DNA of 64,000 nt from Betaproteobacteria bacterium (lineage in GTDB: Bacteria; Pseudomonadota; Gammaproteobacteria; Burkholderiales; SG8-39): assembly GCA_009693435.1 (NCBI GenBank), contig SHXF01000001.1, positions 1 to 64,000 on the forward strand, read 5' to 3'. Shown here piece after piece: positions 16,741 through 26,558 of this stretch. Numbering within the stretch: the stretch's first letter is position 1; each line of letters begins with the position of its first letter. The translations under genes and the position numbers were made by a program. A model generated the notes under the pieces. That model had not been told where the DNA came from and searched no databases. It saw only the letters and a list, made by a program, of their open reading frames with translations.

Positions 16741-17873
16741 ACAAGAAACAGTTTCTGGGAGCACTGGGAGTTCTGTTGGCGTTGCTCGTAGCGGGAGCGG
16801 GCGTGCTTTGGATGGACCGTTCATCCTGGCAGCAAACCGACGCGAGAGTCGGGCAGCAGTTGGTCTCTGGATTAAAGGTTGCCGAAATTGCCGAAATACG
16901 GATTCTGCAGGATGCGGGTGGCTCGGTAACGCTGGCGAAAACAGACGGCGATTGGCGAGTGCGCGAACGCGCGGATTTTGCTGCCGACGCGAACCTCATA
17001 AGGGAATTCCTGTTGAAGTTCGTCGAAGCGAAAGTCGTCCAGACCGATCCCTTGCCCGAAACCCAGCGAGCAAGGCTTCAGTTACAGGAACCCAAAGGTT
17101 CGACGGACAAGAACTCCGGAACGGTACTGGAGCTAAAAGATGCGGGCACCAAGTCCCTCGCGCGCTTGCTGCTTGGCAAGAAAATTCTAAAACAATCTGA
17201 AGGGGGGCCCGCTTCCGGCACTCCGTCGGGCCGCTACGTGCTGTCGGCTGATGGCAAATCGCTTGAGGCGTTGAATGATCCACTGACGCAGGTTGAGTTG
17301 AAACCCGAGGCCTGGCTTGCAAAGGACTTTCTGAAAATTGAACGAATCAGGTCGATGTCGGCTCAGGGCCGGGACGGCAAATCCCGCTGGAAGCTCACTC
17401 GCGGTAATGAAAACGCTGACTGGAAGTTTGCCGGTTCCGCAGAAAAGCCGGACAACAGCAAGGTTCAGGACCTTGTGGGCTCATTCTATTCCATGAGCCT
17501 TGAGGACATCGCGACCGACCCGAAAGATGCTGGACTCGATCGCGCGACCATCGTCAAGGTCGATACATTCGACGGGATTTCCTACCAGCTTAGCATCGGG
17601 GCAAAGTCCGGCGAGAACCGCTATTTCGCCACCGTCAGCGTGTCTGGCGAACTGATCAAGGTCCGCCAGTCTGAAAAAGGCGAAACGCCGGAGCAGAAAG
17701 AAAAGCAGGATAAGAGTTTCGACGAGCGGATCGCGAAGCTTGAACAAATGCTGAAGCGGGACAGCGCCTTTGAGAAGTGGACTTTCATCTTACAAAAATC
17801 ATCTATTGACCCGCTGCTCCGGGGACGTGCACAGCTGCTTCCGGAGAAAAAGCCTGCGGCCAAGAAGTCGTAG
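16737..17873 (+). CDS. DUF4340 domain protein of the ABC exporter set
   Basis: 378 residues, ATGA overlap with the GldG-like gene. One N-terminal membrane anchor (ALGVLLALLVAGAGVLWM) and a long exported region with repeated beta-strand units typical of DUF4340 (GGSVTLAKTDGDWRVRERAD; SRWKLTRGNENADWKFAG). DUF4340 genes commonly follow GldFG-like genes, so a structural or substrate-handling role in the same complex is likely. No enzyme motif is seen. Confidence 0.8.
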   Translation: MNKKQFLGALGVLLALLVAGAGVLWMDRSSWQQTDARVGQQLVSGLKVAEIAEIRILQDAGGSVTLAKTDGDWRVRERADFAADANLIREFLLKFVEAKVVQTDPLPETQRARLQLQEPKGSTDKNSGTVLELKDAGTKSLARLLLGKKILKQSEGGPASGTPSGRYVLSADGKSLEALNDPLTQVELKPEAWLAKDFLKIERIRSMSAQGRDGKSRWKLTRGNENADWKFAGSAEKPDNSKVQDLVGSFYSMSLEDIATDPKDAGLDRATIVKVDTFDGISYQLSIGAKSGENRYFATVSVSGELIKVRQSEKGETPEQKEKQDKSFDERIAKLEQMLKRDSAFEKWTFILQKSSIDPLLRGRAQLLPEKKPAAKKS

Positions 17874-17890
17874 AGTAGTGCTCGGGGAGG

Positions 17891-17951
17891 CTGACCTGCC
17901 GTAGCGGGAGCATGGCTTCCGAGGTGTAAAAGCGAGATAATCGCAGGTCAG
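17891..17951. repeat. Perfect 9-bp inverted repeat with a 43-nt loop
   Basis: CTGACCTGC at 17891-17899 pairs with GCAGGTCAG at 17943-17951, between the DUF4340 gene and the thiolase gene. It could be a long hairpin in the leader or two operator half-sites. No T-run follows. Confidence 0.5.
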
Positions 17952-17993
17952 ACAGTCGTTTCCGAGTGAGCTCTAAGCGGACTCGCCGTAATC

Positions 17994-19163
17994 ATGCCTG
18001 AACCCGTCATTCTGGAAGCCATCAGAACTCCCTTCGGCAAACGGGGGGGGGCGTTCCGCGACGTGCGGCCGGACAGTCTTCTTGCGCACGTGCTACGAAG
18101 CCTGCTGGACCGAGTTGCAATCGAACCAGCGAGTATCGATGACGTCATTTGCGGGACTGTCACGCAAACTTCGGAACAAGGCGCCAACGTTGGACGCTTG
18201 GGGGCGCTGCTCGCCGGAATGCCCGTTGAGGTGCCTGCAGTCACACTGAATCGCATGTGCGGGTCCAGCCAGCAGGCGATTCACTTCGCCGCCCAGTCAA
18301 TAGCTGCCGGGGACGCCAGGTACGTCATTGGCTGTGGTGTGGAAAGCATGACGCGCGTGCCGATGCTGTTGGACATCGAACCCTCGGGACAATTTCGGGG
18401 GTTTGGCATGCTAAACCCGGCGCTGCGGGAGCATTACGAACTGATTCATCAGGGAGAAAGTGCCGAGCGGCTGGCAGCGAAATACGGCATCCCACGCGAC
18501 GAACTCGATGCATTTGCCATTGAAAGTCATCGCCGGGCGGCCGTTTCGACGGGCATCGCGGGGAGGCGCGATGTTGTCCCTGTAGCCGGTGTTGACGCAA
18601 ACGGTACTGCGATGCTGCTAGCGAACGATGAAGGCGTCCGGCGAACGCTCGATCCGCTGAAAATCGCCGGCCTGAGCGCGCCCTTTCGTCCGGGTACCGG
18701 GGTGGTGACGGCGGGGAACTCTTCGCAAATATCCGATGGCGCGGCCGCAGTGCTTATCGGCGATGAATCGGTGGCAAAGGCGGACGGTATTCCGGTCCGC
18801 GCGCGCTTTCGCGCCCGTGTCGTCGTCGGGTCCGACCCGACGCTGCAGCTGGACGGGCCGATCGAGGCTACCAGAAGAGCACTCAAACGAGCGGGAATGA
18901 CCATGCGCGATATCGACTGGATAGAGATCAACGAAGCCTTCGCGTGCGTGGTTTTGGCGTGGGCACGGGCAATTTCTCCGGATATGGAAAAAGTGAACCC
19001 ATGGGGTGGTGCGATAGCCCATGGTCATCCGCTTGGAGCCACCGGAGCCGGGCTGATGGCAAAAATGCTCGCCGGCCTCGAAACCTTCAACGGAACCGTG
19101 GGACTACAGGCCATGTGCATCGGGCATGGCATGGCGACCGCGACAATAATTGAGAGGGCTTGA
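17994..19163 (+). CDS. Acetyl-CoA acyltransferase (thiolase)
   Basis: 389 residues, the normal length for a thiolase. Nucleophile Cys89 in NRMCGSSQQA, the GGAIAHGHPLGATGAG histidine motif and the second cysteine in AMCIGHGM are intact. It cleaves 3-ketoacyl-CoA or condenses acyl-CoA units, in beta-oxidation or a related pathway. The SDR gene 66 bp downstream resembles 3-hydroxyacyl-CoA dehydrogenase type 2, so the two probably act in successive steps. Chain-length specificity cannot be told from sequence alone. Confidence 0.9.
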   Translation: MPEPVILEAIRTPFGKRGGAFRDVRPDSLLAHVLRSLLDRVAIEPASIDDVICGTVTQTSEQGANVGRLGALLAGMPVEVPAVTLNRMCGSSQQAIHFAAQSIAAGDARYVIGCGVESMTRVPMLLDIEPSGQFRGFGMLNPALREHYELIHQGESAERLAAKYGIPRDELDAFAIESHRRAAVSTGIAGRRDVVPVAGVDANGTAMLLANDEGVRRTLDPLKIAGLSAPFRPGTGVVTAGNSSQISDGAAAVLIGDESVAKADGIPVRARFRARVVVGSDPTLQLDGPIEATRRALKRAGMTMRDIDWIEINEAFACVVLAWARAISPDMEKVNPWGGAIAHGHPLGATGAGLMAKMLAGLETFNGTVGLQAMCIGHGMATATIIERA

Positions 19164-19229
19164 GCAGCCTATGTTCTTTGCTGCTCGGCCGGCAACCGGC
19201 GATTCAATGGCGATCAGGAGGAGGCGATA

Positions 19230-19997
19230 ATGCACATCAAGGGAAGTACGTTCATCGTCACGGGCGGTGCGTCGGGGCTGGGTGAAGGCACCGTCCGAAT
19301 GCTGGCTGGCGGCGGAGCGAATGTCGTGGTCGCCGACCTGCAGACCGAAAGAGGGCAATCTCTGGAAAAGGATCTGGGAAAATCGGTTCGCTTCATCAGG
19401 ACCGATGTGACCAGCGAAACTGACGGCAAGGCAGCGGTGGATTTTGCGCAAGCCGAGTTCGGTGCCCTGCAGGGACTGATCAACTGCGCCGGTATCGCGA
19501 TCGCCGAACGCACGACCGGCAAGCACGGGCCACATGGCCTGTCGGCGTTCTCACGTGTGATCACGATCAATCTGATCGGTACGTTCAACATGATCCGCCT
19601 CGCTGCGGACGCGATGGGAAAGGGGCAGCCGAATGCCTCCGGGGAGCGCGGCGTGATCATCAATACGGCGTCGGTGGCAGCATACGATGGACAGATAGGA
19701 CAGGCCGCCTATTCTGCGTCCAAGGGCGGGGTTGTCGGCATGACGCTCCCGATCGCCCGGGATCTCGCGCGCGACGGAATCCGTGTATGCACCATCGCAC
19801 CTGGCATCTTCGAAACTCCTATGCTGCTTGGGATGCCAAAGGAAGTTCAGGACGCGCTGGGCAAGCAAGTACCATTTCCTTCGCGTCTGGGCAGACCCGC
19901 CGAATATGCACAATTGGCAAAGCAGATCATTGAAAATGAAATGCTGAATGGCGAAACCATCCGCCTGGACGGGGCCATTCGCATGGCACCCAAGTGA
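19230..19997 (+). CDS. SDR oxidoreductase, probable 3-hydroxyacyl-CoA dehydrogenase (HSD10-like)
   Basis: 255 residues with a strong AGGAGG site before ATG 19230. Cofactor motif [10 protein letters not shown] at 11-20; Asp after the second strand (VVADLQ) suggests NAD rather than NADP. The catalytic YSASKGG and the preceding [10 protein letters not shown] are present, and the C-terminal ETPMLLGMP segment is characteristic of type 2 hydroxyacyl-CoA dehydrogenases. Neighbouring thiolase supports an acyl-CoA oxidation role. Convergent with the carbonic anhydrase gene after 17 bp. Confidence 0.87.
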   Translation: MHIKGSTFIVTGGASGLGEGTVRMLAGGGANVVVADLQTERGQSLEKDLGKSVRFIRTDVTSETDGKAAVDFAQAEFGALQGLINCAGIAIAERTTGKHGPHGLSAFSRVITINLIGTFNMIRLAADAMGKGQPNASGERGVIINTASVAAYDGQIGQAAYSASKGGVVGMTLPIARDLARDGIRVCTIAPGIFETPMLLGMPKEVQDALGKQVPFPSRLGRPAEYAQLAKQIIENEMLNGETIRLDGAIRMAPK

Positions 19998-20014
19998 GGG
20001 GCAGTCACAGAGGA

Positions 20015-20569
20015 TTACGGTTGCCGCGGCTGAGGTGCTGCGAGAACCATAGTCTGTAGCCCCTCGCGATAGGTTTGGGCACGCTTCACGTAGCCCTCAG
20101 CGACCCCGAGCAGAAAATCCCTTTCTTCTTGTTTCAGGTCGCGCACTACTTTCCCGGGTGAACCTAGGATGAGTACTCCGTCCGGAAAGACCTTGCCTTC
20201 CGGGATCAATGAGTGGGCGCCGACAATGCAACCGGAACCGATGCTGGCGCCATTGAGAAGTACGCTGTTCATGCCTATCAGCGAGCCATCGCCTATCGAG
20301 CAGCCGTGGAGCATCGCTTTGTGCCCGATGGTTACGTTTCGTCCCAGGCGTAACGGAAACCCCGGATCGGCGTGAAGCACGGAGCCATCCTGCACATTGC
20401 AGCGTTCGCCGATGGTTATGATCTCCCTGTCGCTGCGTACGACGACGTTGAACCAGATACTGGCCTGGTGTCCCAGCGTGACAGTACCGATGACCGCGGC
20501 CGTCGGCGCAATAAACCATTCTTCCGAAACGAACACCGGAGAGCGATCACCGAGCTTGTATATGGGCAT
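20015..20569 (-). CDS. Gamma-carbonic-anhydrase-like hexapeptide protein
   Basis: 184 residues from ATG at 20569, preceded by GGAGGGG; the longer frame to 20746 is discarded. Left-handed beta-helix pattern of hexapeptide repeats (IWFNVVVRSD, IGERCNVQDGSVLH, IGHKAMLHGCSIG). The three metal-binding histidines expected for the YrdA/CaiE-like gamma class lie at VLHAD, IGHK and LHG. Cytosolic trimer. Whether it hydrates CO2 is uncertain for this subfamily. Confidence 0.88.
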   Translation of the reverse strand: MPIYKLGDRSPVFVSEEWFIAPTAAVIGTVTLGHQASIWFNVVVRSDREIITIGERCNVQDGSVLHADPGFPLRLGRNVTIGHKAMLHGCSIGDGSLIGMNSVLLNGASIGSGCIVGAHSLIPEGKVFPDGVLILGSPGKVVRDLKQEERDFLLGVAEGYVKRAQTYREGLQTMVLAAPQPRQP

Positions 20570-20647
20570 TTTCCCCTCCGATCTGCAGGAGATCATAACA
20601 AAGCAAAGCCCTGATATGATTTGCCGCCCAGCATCTTCGGTATTGCT

Positions 20648-21529
20648 ATGAAATCCAGCGATTCCCTTTACCTCCCGATCCGCGGCCTGCGCTACCATGT
20701 TCGCCGTTGGGGGCGCGATGGTGCACCCAAACTTATTCTGCTGCATGGCTGGATGGACGTTTCAGCGTCGTTTCAGTTTCTTGTCGATGCATTGAAAGGT
20801 GACTGGCAGGTGCTGGCGCCGGACTGGCGCGGTTACGGCCTGACCGATTGGTCCGGGCAAGACGCGTACTGGTTTCCCGATTACATCGCCGATCTTCACC
20901 TGCTGCTTCGGCATATCGAGCCGGATCGGCCCGCGACGGTGATTGCGCACAGCATGGGTGGCAATGTCGCGGGCCTGTATGCGGGCGTCAGGCCGGAGCG
21001 CATTTCCAGGATGGTCAACCTCGAAGGCTTCGGATTGCCCGGCACCGACGCGGATCAGGCGCCAAAGCGCTACTCGCGCTGGCTCTCCGAACTGCAAGAA
21101 CATTCGGGTTTTCGGGACTATGACTCCTATGAGGCATTGGCTGAGCGGTTGATGAAGAACAATCCGCGTTTGAGTCGCGATCGAGCGGTTTTTCTTGCGG
21201 GGCACTGGGGACAGGAGATAGCGGAAAGCGGCCGCGTGACGCTTCGCAGTGATCCGGCGCACAGGCGGGTCAATGCTGTTCTTTATCGTGTAGACGAGGC
21301 CCTCGCTTGCTGGCGCAACATCACGGCACGGGTGCTGTGGGTGGAGGGCGAGGAAAGCGACTTGCACAAGCACATGCGCCTGTCTGCCGATGCACTGGCT
21401 GAACGCAAGCACTGTATTCCAAAAATGGTCGAGTACACCATCAGCGGGGCCGGTCACATGATCCATCACGATCAGCCGGAACTTCTTGCAGACACCATAG
21501 AACGGTATCTGGCCGAAACCCCGGCTTAG
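20648..21529 (+). CDS. Alpha/beta hydrolase
   Basis: 293 residues from ATG 20648 (MKSSDSLYLPIRG), which lies 78 bp from the divergent carbonic anhydrase start. The oxyanion segment LLHGWMDVSASF, nucleophile Ser in AHSMGGNVAG and the late histidine in GAGHMIHHDQPE form the usual triad pattern. The substrate is unknown. A soluble serine hydrolase is the safe call. Confidence 0.85.
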   Translation: MKSSDSLYLPIRGLRYHVRRWGRDGAPKLILLHGWMDVSASFQFLVDALKGDWQVLAPDWRGYGLTDWSGQDAYWFPDYIADLHLLLRHIEPDRPATVIAHSMGGNVAGLYAGVRPERISRMVNLEGFGLPGTDADQAPKRYSRWLSELQEHSGFRDYDSYEALAERLMKNNPRLSRDRAVFLAGHWGQEIAESGRVTLRSDPAHRRVNAVLYRVDEALACWRNITARVLWVEGEESDLHKHMRLSADALAERKHCIPKMVEYTISGAGHMIHHDQPELLADTIERYLAETPA

Positions 21530-21632
21530 GGGCGGCTGAACGTATCCCGATTAACGCAGATCCGAGCCGACTTCGGCTGGCGCTCGCTTGGGGATGCCAT
21601 GCACGCATGATAGGATTTCAGGATTTCTTGGG

Positions 21633-22460
21633 ATGAACTACGACCTTCACTGTCATTCGACTGCATCGGATGGTTTATTGTCCCCGTCGGCGCTCGTAGA
21701 ACGCGCGATCGTCAATGGTGTTCAGGTTCTGGCGCTTACCGACCATGATGAAGTGGCCGGCCTCGCCGAGGCGCGGCAAGCGTGTGAGGCGGCAGGAATC
21801 CGCTTTGTCGACGGATTGGAGATTTCCGTCAGCTGGAACGGCATGACCATACATATCGTGGGGCTGGGAATTGACCCTTGCAATGTAGAGTTGGCCAAAG
21901 GTCTTGAGTACCTGCGCGAGACGCGGAAGCTCCGTGCCGGAAGAATAGCCGACTCACTCGACAGAGCGGGAATATACGGGAGCCTTGAAGGCGCGCTTGG
22001 CTATGTCGGCAATCCGAGTCTGATCAGCCGCACGCACTTCGCTCGGTTTCTGGTTAAAAGCGGCTACGCGCAAGACGTTCGCAACGTGTTCCAGCGTTAT
22101 CTAGTATCTGGCAAGCCGGGATATGTCCCTCATGAGTGGGCGACACTGAGCGATGCGGTCAACTGGATTCGGGTGAGCGGCGGGGTGGCCGTGGTTGCGC
22201 ATCCCGGGCGATACAAGATCACCACGGCTGAAATGCGCCGCTTGCTCGCCGAGTTCCAGGCCTGTGGCGGCGCGGGCATCGAGGTTGTGACCGGTAGCCA
22301 CACGCCTGAACAGTATCGTGCATACGCTAGGCTTGCTCGCGATTTCGATTTAATGGCGTCAGGGGGCTCCGATTTTCACGGGCCCGGCGAAAGTCGTATT
22401 GACATCGGCCGGCTACCGCGCATCTCCGCTGACGTCAGGCCAATTTGGCACGACTGGTAG
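21633..22460 (+). CDS. PHP-domain phosphoesterase (YciV/RNase AM type)
   Basis: 275 residues from ATG 21633, preceded by AGGA. Begins with the PHP metal motif YDLHCHSTASDG, continues with LTDHDEVAG and DGLEIS, then VVAHPGRY and ends with GGSDFHGPG, so all four PHP motifs are present. The family removes the 3'-phosphate of nucleoside 3',5'-bisphosphates or trims 5' ends of RNA. Followed by a YciO-type gene; the yciV-yciO pair is common in proteobacteria and supports the call. Confidence 0.88.
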   Translation: MNYDLHCHSTASDGLLSPSALVERAIVNGVQVLALTDHDEVAGLAEARQACEAAGIRFVDGLEISVSWNGMTIHIVGLGIDPCNVELAKGLEYLRETRKLRAGRIADSLDRAGIYGSLEGALGYVGNPSLISRTHFARFLVKSGYAQDVRNVFQRYLVSGKPGYVPHEWATLSDAVNWIRVSGGVAVVAHPGRYKITTAEMRRLLAEFQACGGAGIEVVTGSHTPEQYRAYARLARDFDLMASGGSDFHGPGESRIDIGRLPRISADVRPIWHDW

Positions 22461-22526
22461 TCCTGTGACCTTCATGATTTCAAATGCGGCCGGGTGCTTC
22501 GTCATCCTGTCGCCTCCGGTACGACA

Positions 22527-23153
22527 ATGGCCCAATACTTCTCCATACACCCTACGCATCCACAGCCGCGACTGATAGCACGCGCTGCCTCGATTGTTCG
22601 AGACGGCGGCGTGATCGCTTATCCTACCGATTCGTGCTACGCATTTGGCTGTCATGTGGGGGACAAGGATGCGATGGTTCGTCTGAGACGTCTGCGCGAT
22701 TTCGACGAGCATCACCATCTAACCCTGGTATGCAGGGATCTGTCGGAAATAGCCGTTTATGCGCGTGTAGACAACGCACAGCACCGGATGCTGAAACATC
22801 TTACGCCGGGGAGCTATACCTTCATTCTGGAGGCGACCCGGGAACTTCCTCGCAGGCTTTTGCACGCCAGGAGAAAAACGATTGGGATTCGCGTGCCTGA
22901 TCACCCGGTCATTCATGCACTGCTAGCGGAATTGAACGAACCGTTGCTATCAACCACTGCGCTTTTGCCAGGTGAGGATCAGCCATTCAATGATGGGCAG
23001 ATTCTGCGCGATCGCATGGAGCATCACCTGGACCTGATTCTAGATGCGGGCTCGTGCGGGATCGAGCCCACAACAGTCCTGGATCTGACGGGTTCCGTCC
23101 CTGTTGTGGCACGGCAAGGAAAAGGCGACCTCACCGCGGTCGGACTGGAATAG
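22527..23153 (+). CDS. YciO/YrdC/Sua5 family protein
   Basis: 208 residues from ATG 22527 (MAQYFSIHPTHPQ). The KARGNHHL-like nucleotide site appears as RLRDFDEHHHLTLVC, and YPTDSCYAFGC is the usual N-terminal motif. By length and the preceding PHP gene it fits YciO, the paralogue of threonylcarbamoyl-AMP synthase; whether it makes tRNA t6A is doubtful without the canonical TsaC motif. Its stop lies 41 bp before the M50 protease gene. Confidence 0.85.
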   Translation: MAQYFSIHPTHPQPRLIARAASIVRDGGVIAYPTDSCYAFGCHVGDKDAMVRLRRLRDFDEHHHLTLVCRDLSEIAVYARVDNAQHRMLKHLTPGSYTFILEATRELPRRLLHARRKTIGIRVPDHPVIHALLAELNEPLLSTTALLPGEDQPFNDGQILRDRMEHHLDLILDAGSCGIEPTTVLDLTGSVPVVARQGKGDLTAVGLE

Positions 23154-23194
23154 CGGGCTCTGTTAAAATTTCTCTTTATGCACTGCCCTCGTTT

Positions 23195-23854
23195 ATGGAA
23201 TTACTCGCTCGGACAATTGCGATCTATGCCCTGCCGGTGGTATGCGCAATTACGTTTCATGAGGCGGCGCACGGCTATGTAGCACGTTATTTTGGCGATT
23301 TAACCGCTGCACGACTCGGCCGCATCAGTCTTAACCCGCTTCGTCATGTTGACCTTGTCGGCACGATCATCGTGCCGCTGGTCATACTGGTAACAAGCAA
23401 ATTCTTCGGCGGTGCTGGATTGCTGTTCGGCTGGGCGAAGCCTGTTCCGGTGAATTTCAATGCGCTGACCAACCCCAAGCGAGACATGCTGTGGGTCGCG
23501 GCTGCCGGCCCGGCTGCAAATCTTGCCATGGCGCTGGCGTGGGCAATTGTGCTAAAGATTGCCACAAGCGTACCTGCCGATGGCACTGCCGTGACGCTGA
23601 GTCTCATGGCGGACGCCGGAATAACGGTCAATGTGGTCCTGATGGTTTTGAATCTTCTTCCAATCCTGCCTCTGGATGGCGGAAGGATCGCAGTGTCGCT
23701 CTTACCCAATCGGGTCGCATTCAGTTACGCGAAACTCGAGCCGCTCGGTTTTCCCATTCTTCTGATTTTGCTTTTTACGAATGTACTTTCACTTATTCTC
23801 AATCCCATGGTCCGAGCCTCGCTCGAGCTCATTGAGACGCTTTTTCAACTCTGA
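23195..23854 (+). CDS. Site-2 protease family (M50) membrane protein
   Basis: 219 residues from ATG 23195 (MELLARTIAIYALP); the longer frame is rejected because it runs through the preceding gene. Zinc motif FHEAAH with His22 and His26 lies in the first membrane helix and the third ligand Asp in LPLDGGRI. About five membrane spans and no PDZ domain, so it is the small S2P type distinct from rseP in this window. Substrate unknown. It ends 3 bp before trpS. Confidence 0.87.
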   Translation: MELLARTIAIYALPVVCAITFHEAAHGYVARYFGDLTAARLGRISLNPLRHVDLVGTIIVPLVILVTSKFFGGAGLLFGWAKPVPVNFNALTNPKRDMLWVAAAGPAANLAMALAWAIVLKIATSVPADGTAVTLSLMADAGITVNVVLMVLNLLPILPLDGGRIAVSLLPNRVAFSYAKLEPLGFPILLILLFTNVLSLILNPMVRASLELIETLFQL

Positions 23855-23857
23855 TAT

Positions 23858-25060
23858 ATGCATGAAGAACGCGTAGTCTCCGGAATGCGACCTACGGGCG
23901 CGCTTCACCTTGGTCATTATCACGGCGCGATCAAGAACTGGATAAGACTGCAAACCGAATTCCCGTGCCTGTTTTTCGTCGCGGATTGGCACGCCCTCAC
24001 CACGCACTACGACACGCCCGAGGTGATCGGACACAATACTTGGGATATGATCATTGACTGGTTGGCCGCAGGTGTAGACCCTAGCCAGTGCACGCTATTC
24101 ATACAGTCGCGCATCCCCGAACACGCGGAATTGCACACATTGTTGTCAATGATCACCCCGCTGGGCTGGCTGGAGAGGGTTCCGACTTATAAGGATCAGC
24201 AGGAAAAATTGACTGACCGGGATCTGTCCACTTACGGATTTCTCGGGTATCCGCTCTTGCAGAGTGCTGACGTGCTCGTTTACCGCGCTCGTTATGTTCC
24301 CGTAGGCGAGGATCAGGTGCCGCACGTCGAATTGATGCGGGAGATTGCTCGACGATTTAACCACTTATACGGCCGTGAACCCGACTTTGCAGAGAAAGCG
24401 CAGGGCGCTTCCAGGAAAATGGGAAGCCGAAAGGCCAGACTTTACGGACAGTTGCGCACCCGCTATCAGGAGCAAGGGGACGCCGAGGCGCTGGAAGCCG
24501 CCCGGGCGCTTCTCGATGAGCAGCAGAACCTTTCGATCGGCGACAAGGAGCGGCTTTTTGGTTACTTGGAAGGTGGCGGAAGAATGATTCTCGTCGAGCC
24601 CGGTGTGCTATTGACTGAATCTTCGAAACTGCCCGGCCTGGATGGGCAAAAGATGTCCAAGTCTTACGAGAATACCGTTGGCTTGCGAGAAGGTTCCGAG
24701 TCGGTACGGAAAAAGATCAGGACAATGCCGACCGATCCGGCAAGAGTCAAGCGCACGGATCCTGGGAGTCCGGATAAGTGTCCGGTCTGGCAGCTGCACC
24801 TGGTTTACTCCGATGAAGCGATACGGGCTTGGGCCGTGAAAGGTTGTCGTTCGGCTGCGATAGGGTGTTTGGAATGCAAGCAGCCGGTGATCGACGCAGT
24901 ACTTGCTGAACAGGCGCCAATGCGGGAAAGGGCACAGATATATCTGGATGACCCGACACTGGTGAGAAATATTGTTGCAGATGGTTGCGAAAAGGCACAG
25001 AAACTTGCCCAGGAAACGATGCGCGAAGTGCGAGAGGCTATGGGATTGAGTCATGCCTGA
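23858..25060 (+). CDS. trpS: Tryptophanyl-tRNA synthetase
   Basis: 400 residues, class I synthetase that charges tRNA-Trp. HIGH-type motif HLGHY and SGMRPTGALH at the N-terminus, KMSKS in the second half. Longer than the common 330-residue form because of an insertion near 165-240, a type found in many betaproteobacteria. Located directly after the M50 protease gene and before scpA. Confidence 0.95.
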   Translation: MHEERVVSGMRPTGALHLGHYHGAIKNWIRLQTEFPCLFFVADWHALTTHYDTPEVIGHNTWDMIIDWLAAGVDPSQCTLFIQSRIPEHAELHTLLSMITPLGWLERVPTYKDQQEKLTDRDLSTYGFLGYPLLQSADVLVYRARYVPVGEDQVPHVELMREIARRFNHLYGREPDFAEKAQGASRKMGSRKARLYGQLRTRYQEQGDAEALEAARALLDEQQNLSIGDKERLFGYLEGGGRMILVEPGVLLTESSKLPGLDGQKMSKSYENTVGLREGSESVRKKIRTMPTDPARVKRTDPGSPDKCPVWQLHLVYSDEAIRAWAVKGCRSAAIGCLECKQPVIDAVLAEQAPMRERAQIYLDDPTLVRNIVADGCEKAQKLAQETMREVREAMGLSHA

Positions 25061-25072
25061 CAGGAACTGGAG

Positions 25073-25891
25073 ATGAGTCAACCCGTGCAACTGGCCATGC
25101 CCACCCCGATTGCGTCGCCGGTTGCCCGCATTCGCGGGGAGCCCATGCTGACGCTCCCTGCGGACCTGTATATTCCACCTGATGCGCTGGAGGTATTCCT
25201 GGACACATTCCAGGGTCCCCTTGATCTGTTGCTTTACCTAATCCGCAGGGCAAATGTCGACATCCTGGACATCCCGATGGCGCAACTTACGTCTCAGTAC
25301 ATTGAGTACGTTGAGGTGATGCGGCACAAGAATCTGGAACTCGCCGCCGAATATCTTGTGATGGCAGCTATGCTGATGGAAATCAAATCGCGGATGCTAT
25401 TGCCGCGTCCTCCGTCACTGAGCGATCTTGAGGAAGACCCTCGAGCTGAATTGGTGCGAAGGTTGCTCGAATATGAACAGATGAAGCTCGCCGCGCATAA
25501 AATAGATGCGTTGCCGCAACTAGGGCGGGACTATTTCCACGTGGAGGTCTGGATAGAACAGACTCTCGTCGAGCGCTTGCCGCAAGTCGCTATGCCGGAT
25601 CTTGAGGCGGCGTGGAGAGCTCTCTTGTCCAGGGCTAAATTGACACAGCGGCACCACATTACCCGCGACGAGCTGTCCGTACGGGAGCAAATGAGCGTCA
25701 TTCTGAGGAAACTCATCCCAGGTGCGTTCGTCGAATTTACCGAGTTGTTTGACACAGGCCGTGGCATTTCCATGCTGGTAGTGAACTTTCTGGCGCTGCT
25801 GGAGTTGGTGCGCGAAAGTCTGATACATGTCACACAGTCCGAGCCGTTTGCAGCCATCTATGTGAAACTTGCCAATGCTGAGTCCGACTGA
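25073..25891 (+). CDS. scpA: Segregation and condensation protein A
   Basis: 272 residues; kleisin that links Smc heads. The N-terminal [25 protein letters not shown] segment is diagnostic, and the C-terminal winged helix ([17 protein letters not shown]) is present. Overlaps scpB by 17 bp. Together with scpB and smc (41.7 kb) it completes the condensin set in this window. Confidence 0.93.
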   Translation: MSQPVQLAMPTPIASPVARIRGEPMLTLPADLYIPPDALEVFLDTFQGPLDLLLYLIRRANVDILDIPMAQLTSQYIEYVEVMRHKNLELAAEYLVMAAMLMEIKSRMLLPRPPSLSDLEEDPRAELVRRLLEYEQMKLAAHKIDALPQLGRDYFHVEVWIEQTLVERLPQVAMPDLEAAWRALLSRAKLTQRHHITRDELSVREQMSVILRKLIPGAFVEFTELFDTGRGISMLVVNFLALLELVRESLIHVTQSEPFAAIYVKLANAESD

Positions 25892-26558
25892 AGCCAAGGT
25901 TGTCCTGGAAGCCGCACTGCTAGCCAGTCAGTCGCCTGTACCGATTGCGGAACTTCGCAGGATGTTCGAAGAGGAAATCGGCGCGGACACTCTCCGGCGT
26001 TTGCTGGAGGAGTTGCGGGAGTCCTGGCACGGCAGGGGCATCGAACTGGTCAGTCTCGCCAGCGGATGGCGATTCCAGACGCGCCCGACCTTTCAGAAAT
26101 ACCTTGAGCGCATCAATCCGGAAAAGCCAGCGCGATATTCGCGTGCGGTGCTCGAAACGCTCGCAATCATTGCTTACCGCCAACCCGTCACGCGCGGCGA
26201 TATCGAGGACGTAAGAGGTGTCGTGGTATCGACGGACGTCATAAAACGTCTCGAGGATCGAGGCTGGATAGATGTAGTTGGGCACCGCGATGTTCCCGGC
26301 CGCCCCGCGCTGTATGCCACGACGCGGGAATTTCTCGATAACCTAGGCCTGCGTTCGTTGCAGGAATTGCCGCCCCTTGAAGAAATCGCGAGGACACTTG
26401 AAATCTCCCACGCGTCGGCCCCCGACATCACGACACGCGAAACCGGAAATGCTCGCGAAGCTGCCGAAGACGCGCCGCTTCAAGAAAACACGCCCGCCGA
26501 CCAGCCCATTGCGCAGGCCAACGAGCCGTCGGGGAGCAGCAAGCCAGAAACCAGCTGA
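25875..26558 (+). CDS. scpB: Segregation and condensation protein B
   Basis: 227 residues from ATG 25875; a TTG six bases earlier is less likely. Two winged-helix domains (about 1-80 and 90-165) with the conserved [19 protein letters not shown] segment. The C-terminal tail is acidic and proline/alanine-rich and probably flexible. The rluB frame begins inside this tail. Confidence 0.92.
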   Translation: MLSPTEAKVVLEAALLASQSPVPIAELRRMFEEEIGADTLRRLLEELRESWHGRGIELVSLASGWRFQTRPTFQKYLERINPEKPARYSRAVLETLAIIAYRQPVTRGDIEDVRGVVVSTDVIKRLEDRGWIDVVGHRDVPGRPALYATTREFLDNLGLRSLQELPPLEEIARTLEISHASAPDITTRETGNAREAAEDAPLQENTPADQPIAQANEPSGSSKPETS

